Positions 60,729 to 64,000 of a stretch of DNA of 64,000 nt are shown here, piece after piece. The DNA is from Azonexus fungiphilus. GTDB lineage: Bacteria; Pseudomonadota; Gammaproteobacteria; Burkholderiales; Rhodocyclaceae. The position numbers and the translations under genes are program-made. The stretch spans positions 147,333 to 211,332 of the forward strand of contig NZ_RBXP01000018.1 of NCBI RefSeq assembly GCF_003634965.1, read 5' to 3'. The notes beneath the pieces are model-generated. The model was not told where the DNA came from. It saw only the letters and a list, made by a program, of their open reading frames with translations, and ran no database searches. Numbering within the stretch: the stretch's first letter is position 1; every line of letters starts with the position of its first letter.

Positions 60729-61807
60729 CAGCGCGACACCTCGGCGAGCAGCGGGCGGATCTTGTCGAGCAGGACGGCCTTGTGCGGGTCGAGGTCTTCC
60801 TCGACGCAGACCACCGGCGCCGTGCAGTTCTTGCAGAAATTGATGTCGCAACGCTTGCCTTCGAGCATGGCGACCTGCAGGGCGCGCAGCTGCTGGCCGT
60901 TCCAGATGTCCTTGACCGACATCTGCTCGACGTTGCCGATGACGACCTTGCGTGGCCAGTCGAGCGTGCACGGGCTGGTCGTGCCGTCGCAGTTGAAATG
61001 CAGGTACATGAAGATGAACGGGCAGACATCCTTGTCGGCCTTGACCTTCTGCGCGTACATGCCGGTTTCGCTGACCTGGTTCTGCTTGTCGAGCTGGACC
61101 TCGGCCCACTGCGGGACGACCTTCTCGATGAAGATCTCGTCGCAGATGTTGCCGAAGGTGTCGAAGAAGTAATTGCGCTCGGCCTCGTCGAGGACGAACT
61201 TGTGCAGGATGTCGCGTGACAGGGCGCTGGTCTGGTCGGCGATCTTGACGTAGATCTTGCAGTCGCCGCGGATCGAGTACAGGTGCCTGACGCCTTCGAC
61301 AATCGCCGCGAAGCTCTGCTTGACCCCGGCCACCTGGCGGTAGCGCTCGTCCGACAGGCCTTCGAGCGAGATGTTGATGCGCTGCAGGCCGCTGTCGATC
61401 AGCGCCTGGTTGAGCACCGGTTCGAGCTGCGAGGCGTTGGTGAACAATTCGACGATCTCGGCGGTGCCGCTGTCGCGGGCGTAGCGGATCATCGCTGGCA
61501 GGTCGGGGTGCAGGGTCGGTTCGCCGTGGTTGCCGATCTTGATCTTCTTGATTTTCCGGTCGAAGGCCTTGAGGTCGTCGACGATCTTCCTGAACAGTTC
61601 GAGCGACATCATGCCGCGCTTCAGGCCGACCGCCTTCATTGCCTGGCTGTCGGCCTGGAAGCAGAAGCTGCACTTGTAGTTGCAGACGCTGCAGACGTCG
61701 ATATGCACCGAGAACGGCGTGCTCAGCGGGACCTGGTCTTCCAGCGGCACCTTGGCCGCGGAATGGATGCGCGGCTGGATGACGGCGGCGATGTTTTTCT
61801 CTGTCAC
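60728..61807 (-). CDS. Radical SAM/SPASM enzyme
   Basis: A 359-aa radical SAM protein. Cluster Cys42, Cys46 and Cys49 (VCNYKCSFCFQ), then KIGNHGEPTLHPDLPAMIRY and FTNASQLEPVLN. The C-terminal SPASM-like region contains CPFIFMYLHFNCDGTTSPCT, VIGNVEQMSVKDIWNGQQLR and CDINFCKNCTAPVVC. This arrangement resembles anaerobic enzymes acting on sugars, peptides or side chains. Gene order between the aldolase and an epimerase suggests a step in monosaccharide synthesis. It differs in sequence from the fused radical SAM protein at 58582-59892. Confidence 0.88.
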   Translation of the reverse strand: MTEKNIAAVIQPRIHSAAKVPLEDQVPLSTPFSVHIDVCSVCNYKCSFCFQADSQAMKAVGLKRGMMSLELFRKIVDDLKAFDRKIKKIKIGNHGEPTLHPDLPAMIRYARDSGTAEIVELFTNASQLEPVLNQALIDSGLQRINISLEGLSDERYRQVAGVKQSFAAIVEGVRHLYSIRGDCKIYVKIADQTSALSRDILHKFVLDEAERNYFFDTFGNICDEIFIEKVVPQWAEVQLDKQNQVSETGMYAQKVKADKDVCPFIFMYLHFNCDGTTSPCTLDWPRKVVIGNVEQMSVKDIWNGQQLRALQVAMLEGKRCDINFCKNCTAPVVCVEEDLDPHKAVLLDKIRPLLAEVSR

Positions 61808-61831
61808 GGCGATTGCCTTTTGCGGGGTGAT

Positions 61832-62641
61832 TCAGTGATGGGGGACGTTTTCGGACAGCACCTGCCAGCGCTTTTCCAGCATTTCGATGCGGGCGTTGTC
61901 CTCGCGGTGAATGAAGCCGTGGTAGTCGCGTTTGTTCTGCAGCCAGAGCAGCTCGAAATGCACGGCGACGCGCAGGCCTTCGTGCATCTCGGCGATATCG
62001 AGCGCGTTGGCGCCGAAGATCACCTTGCGCGTCTCGAAGCGGGTCAGGTGGCTGTTGCGGATGTCGGCCAGGAAAGGCAGCGCGTCGGCCGAGACGCCAC
62101 CGCCGACGACCAGGTCGAGGCCCTTGTCGCGGCACTGGCGGGCGGCCTCGTGACAGAACTCGGACATCCCGGGCGAGTTGACCGCATCGCGGCCCCAGCC
62201 CATCGAGCCGACGAAGTCGACGCGGCCGAAGACAATCCCGGCCAGACCGCCGGCAACCGCCATGCTGGCCATTTCCGGCAGCGAGCTGAAGGTCGTCCGC
62301 GTTTCCAGGTTGAACAGGAAATCGGTGTCCTGCTGCTCGTCCTGCGAATAGACGTGGTCCTTGGCGTGGATGAACTTGCTCAGCGCGTACGGGGTTTCGA
62401 CCATCGGCGCGATGATGTATTCGACGCCGAACTGCTTGCTCTCGATCAGGTCGCGCATCGCTTCGCAGCCGCCGACCTTGAGCCCGATCTTGAGATCGGC
62501 CTTGCGGGCGATTTCCATCAGGCGCAGCAGTTCGTCCACACGCGTTCCTTCGGCCTCGAATTCGGCTTTGACGGCAACGCAGCCGTATTCGTTCTTGAGC
62601 GTCTTGAGAAGACTCAGCATCTTGCGTTCGCAATTATTCAT
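61832..62641 (-). CDS. HpcH/HpaI-type aldolase/citrate lyase family protein
   Basis: A 269-aa TIM-barrel protein of the class II pyruvate aldolase/citrate-lyase group. The N-terminal region [20 protein letters not shown] is followed by [38 protein letters not shown] with the metal-site Glu, and [14 protein letters not shown] with the typical RxDF metal-binding motif. I chose ATG 62641 over TTG 62659. It overlaps the phosphatase gene by 8 bp. Such enzymes condense pyruvate or PEP-derived units with aldehydes; here it could make a ketose-acid precursor. The substrate is inference. Confidence 0.82.
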   Translation of the reverse strand: MNNCERKMLSLLKTLKNEYGCVAVKAEFEAEGTRVDELLRLMEIARKADLKIGLKVGGCEAMRDLIESKQFGVEYIIAPMVETPYALSKFIHAKDHVYSQDEQQDTDFLFNLETRTTFSSLPEMASMAVAGGLAGIVFGRVDFVGSMGWGRDAVNSPGMSEFCHEAARQCRDKGLDLVVGGGVSADALPFLADIRNSHLTRFETRKVIFGANALDIAEMHEGLRVAVHFELLWLQNKRDYHGFIHREDNARIEMLEKRWQVLSENVPHH

Positions 62642-63296
62642 GGTGTGGCCTTTGCTCAATCGTGGATAACAGGTTGAAGATTTCCGCGTGATGCCGGAAC
62701 GTCAGTGTACAGGTGGATTTCCGGACGCCGTCGTCGTAGCCGCCGGCGAAGAAGGCGAAATCCGCGCCGCCGGCTTCGGCCAGCGCCTGGTCGACCCGGC
62801 TGTCGCCGACCACCAGGCTTTCGCCGGGGCGACTGCCGAGCGCGGCCAGGCAGGCCTGCAGGTTGTCCGGATGCGGCTTGGCGGTGGGCAGGTCGTGGCC
62901 GGCGCAGACCGCCGAAAAGTATTCGCCGAGGCCGGTTTCAGCGAGGACCTTCTCCGCCAGCGGGCGCGGCTTGTTGGTGCACAGGCCCAGGCGGGTGCCC
63001 GCTGCGCGCAGCCGGGCCAGGGTCTCGCGGACCGCCGGGTAGAGCGTCGCCGGGTCGGTCGGCAGGGCCTGGTAGCGGGCGCGGAAACGTTCGAGGAAGG
63101 GCTGTGCCTCGGACTCGGGGATGTCGAGAGCAGCAGCCACCATCGCCTTGCCGCCGACGCTCAGCCAGGGCAGGTAGTCGGCGCGCGCCAGCGGCGGCAG
63201 TGCCTGCTCGGCGCGCAGGCCGTTGAGCAGTGCGGCGACGGTCGCGGCGCTGTCGACCAGGGTGCCGTCGAGGTCGTAGACAATCGTTGAGTACAT
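62634..63296 (-). CDS. HAD-family phosphatase (phosphoglycolate phosphatase-like)
   Basis: A 220-aa HAD hydrolase. Motif I is DLDGTLVDS near residue 9, motif II is LCTNK, the motif III Lys is in AKPHPDN, and motif IV is [19 protein letters not shown]. It has a helical cap between motifs I and II, as in Gph. It is encoded between the TPP enzyme and the aldolase, and overlaps the aldolase start by 8 bp. It is likely to dephosphorylate a sugar-phosphate intermediate, as KdsC-like HAD enzymes do in keto-sugar acid pathways. Generic housekeeping phosphoglycolate phosphatase is less likely in this context. Confidence 0.87.
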   Translation of the reverse strand: MYSTIVYDLDGTLVDSAATVAALLNGLRAEQALPPLARADYLPWLSVGGKAMVAAALDIPESEAQPFLERFRARYQALPTDPATLYPAVRETLARLRAAGTRLGLCTNKPRPLAEKVLAETGLGEYFSAVCAGHDLPTAKPHPDNLQACLAALGSRPGESLVVGDSRVDQALAEAGGADFAFFAGGYDDGVRKSTCTLTFRHHAEIFNLLSTIEQRPHHE

Positions 63297-63306
63297 GGTG
63301 GGTGTT

Positions 63307-64000
63307 TCAGCCGTCGAGGCGGTTCGCTGCCAGTTCTGCTCGTTCCAGGAAGGGCGACATGTCGTCCAGTGCTGGTGTACTCATCGACCCATCCGGCAGT
63401 TTTCTTGAGGCCAGTTTCGGAGAAAAGGCCTGGGCCGGGTCGACGACGACCTCGATCAGTGCCGGCCCGGGGCCCGCCAGCAGGGCTGAGGTCTCTGCCG
63501 CCTGCCAGCTGTCGGCGCTGTCCACCCGGCGGGCAGGAATGCCGAGGGCGCCGGCGAGGGCGACGAAGTCGGGCAGGCTGACGCCATCGTCGGGGCCGAT
63601 GCCGAACATGTTGTCCTGGAAGTAGGCGGCCTGGGTCTGGCGGATCGAGTGATAGCCGGCGTTGTTGAGGACGATGACCTTGACCGGCAGGCGGTAGCCG
63701 ACCAGGGTTTGCAGTTCCTGCAGGTTCATCATCAGGCTGCCGTCGCCGGCCAGGCAGATCACCGGCTGGCGGTCGCGGGCGATGCAGGCGCCGATGGCCG
63801 CCGGCAGGTCATAGCCCATCGAGGCGTCGCCGGAGTTGGTGAACAGCCTTTGTCCGGCCTGCAGCCGGGCCGCCTGGAAACCCATCACGCAGGCCGAGCC
63901 GTTGCCGGTGACGACCACGGCGTTGCGGTCCAGTCCGGCGAACAGCAGTTCGATGAAGTGGTAGGGGTTGAGCGGTCGGTCCGACGTTCGTTGCGTGGCG
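63307..64000 (-). CDS. Thiamine pyrophosphate-dependent enzyme, C-terminal part (5' end outside window)
   Basis: The C-terminal half of an acetolactate synthase-like TPP enzyme; the frame is open to the window edge. It shows GNGSACVMGFQAA, YDLPAAIGACIARD, the TPP-binding motif AGDGSLMMNLQELQTL with NNAGYHSIRQTQ (GDGS followed by NN about 27 residues on), and LIEVVVDPAQAFSPK. Genes of this class in glycan loci often decarboxylate 2-oxo acids or carry out ketol transfers. It is the first gene of the visible glycan operon, 10 bp before the phosphatase. N-terminal domains and substrate cannot be judged. Confidence 0.9.
   Translation of the reverse strand, partial: ATQRTSDRPLNPYHFIELLFAGLDRNAVVVTGNGSACVMGFQAARLQAGQRLFTNSGDASMGYDLPAAIGACIARDRQPVICLAGDGSLMMNLQELQTLVGYRLPVKVIVLNNAGYHSIRQTQAAYFQDNMFGIGPDDGVSLPDFVALAGALGIPARRVDSADSWQAAETSALLAGPGPALIEVVVDPAQAFSPKLASRKLPDGSMSTPALDDMSPFLERAELAANRLDG

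Noticed and set aside
59889-62633. A 914-codon open frame covering the epimerase plus the two upstream genes in another phase.
   Set aside because: The part beyond 60728 is Arg/Gly/Pro-rich and is the shadow of the radical SAM and aldolase genes in high-GC DNA. Only the epimerase portion is real.
48944-64000. Pseudaminic or legionaminic acid flagellin-glycosylation island.
   Set aside because: None of the diagnostic genes (NeuB/PseI-type synthase, CMP-sugar transferase, PLP aminotransferase, Maf motility-associated factor) is visible in this stretch.

Overview
The window is a GC-rich (roughly 60-65 %) bacterial chromosome segment devoted almost wholly to swimming motility. At its right end it runs into a surface-glycan locus. 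Three things suggest a betaproteobacterium, probably Rhodocyclales (Dechloromonas/Azonexus-like): the gene order flhB-flhA-flhF-flhG-fliA-motC-motD, a fliF-to-fliR operon read as one unit next to fleSR-fliE, and the pairing of CheZ with CheD and two CheV proteins. This placement is inference from gene content, because no rRNA or housekeeping marker is present.

Layout. (1) 1-8776, plus strand: the end of a chemoreceptor whose C-terminus is a CheR-tethering pentapeptide, then cheR, cheD, cheB, a STAS protein, two tandem cheV genes, cheY, cheZ and cheA, closed by a strong intrinsic terminator. (2) 8962-16763, plus: flhB, flhA, flhF, flhG, fliA (sigma-28), motC and motD. (3) 16775-18240, minus: flgN, flgM and flgA; flgM has a clear sigma-28 promoter. 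(4) 18332-29208, plus: flgB to flgL (rod, hook, rings, hook-filament junction) and a small lipoprotein; flgKL has its own sigma-28-like promoter. (5) 29202-39953, minus: fliR, Q, P, O, N, M, L, K, J, I, H, G, F (export gate, switch, ATPase, MS ring). (6) 40039-42969, plus: the FleS/FleR-type sensor kinase and sigma-54 activator, then fliE behind a near-perfect -24/-12 promoter. (7) 42980-48790, minus: a small membrane protein, a YcgR-like PilZ protein, a stand-alone FlhB C-terminal-like protein, a second FliK-like protein, fliT-like, fliS, fliD, flaG and a very short flagellin (218 aa) behind a sigma-28 promoter. (8) 48944-64000, minus: eleven closely packed genes for an unusual glycan, running into the window end. 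In transcription order they are a TPP-dependent enzyme (partial), a HAD phosphatase, an HpcH/HpaI-type aldolase, a radical SAM/SPASM enzyme, a sugar epimerase, a Rossmann-radical SAM fusion, a zinc-type C-methyltransferase, a B12-binding radical SAM enzyme with a TPR-like tail, two more epimerase-like proteins, an FkbM methyltransferase, and a 1261-aa multidomain glycosyltransferase that ends 154 bp before the flagellin start.

How it works together. The promoters that can be read support a tiered flagellar cascade. FleR activates sigma-54 promoters (fliE clearly; fliF, flgB and flgA as weaker candidates) to build the basal body and hook. FlgM then leaves through the export gate, and FliA fires flgM, flgKL and fliC. 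The three sigma-28 sites share spacing and a G(C/T)CGTAA core.

The most novel part is region 8. Three different radical SAM enzymes, a ketoacid-type aldolase, a phosphatase and a TPP enzyme sit directly upstream of a minimal flagellin. I infer a pathway making an atypical branched or C-methylated sugar for flagellin or another surface glycan. The biochemistry cannot be settled from sequence alone. No CRISPR array, insertion sequence, tRNA or rRNA was seen, and no gap without a gene exceeds about 190 bp.
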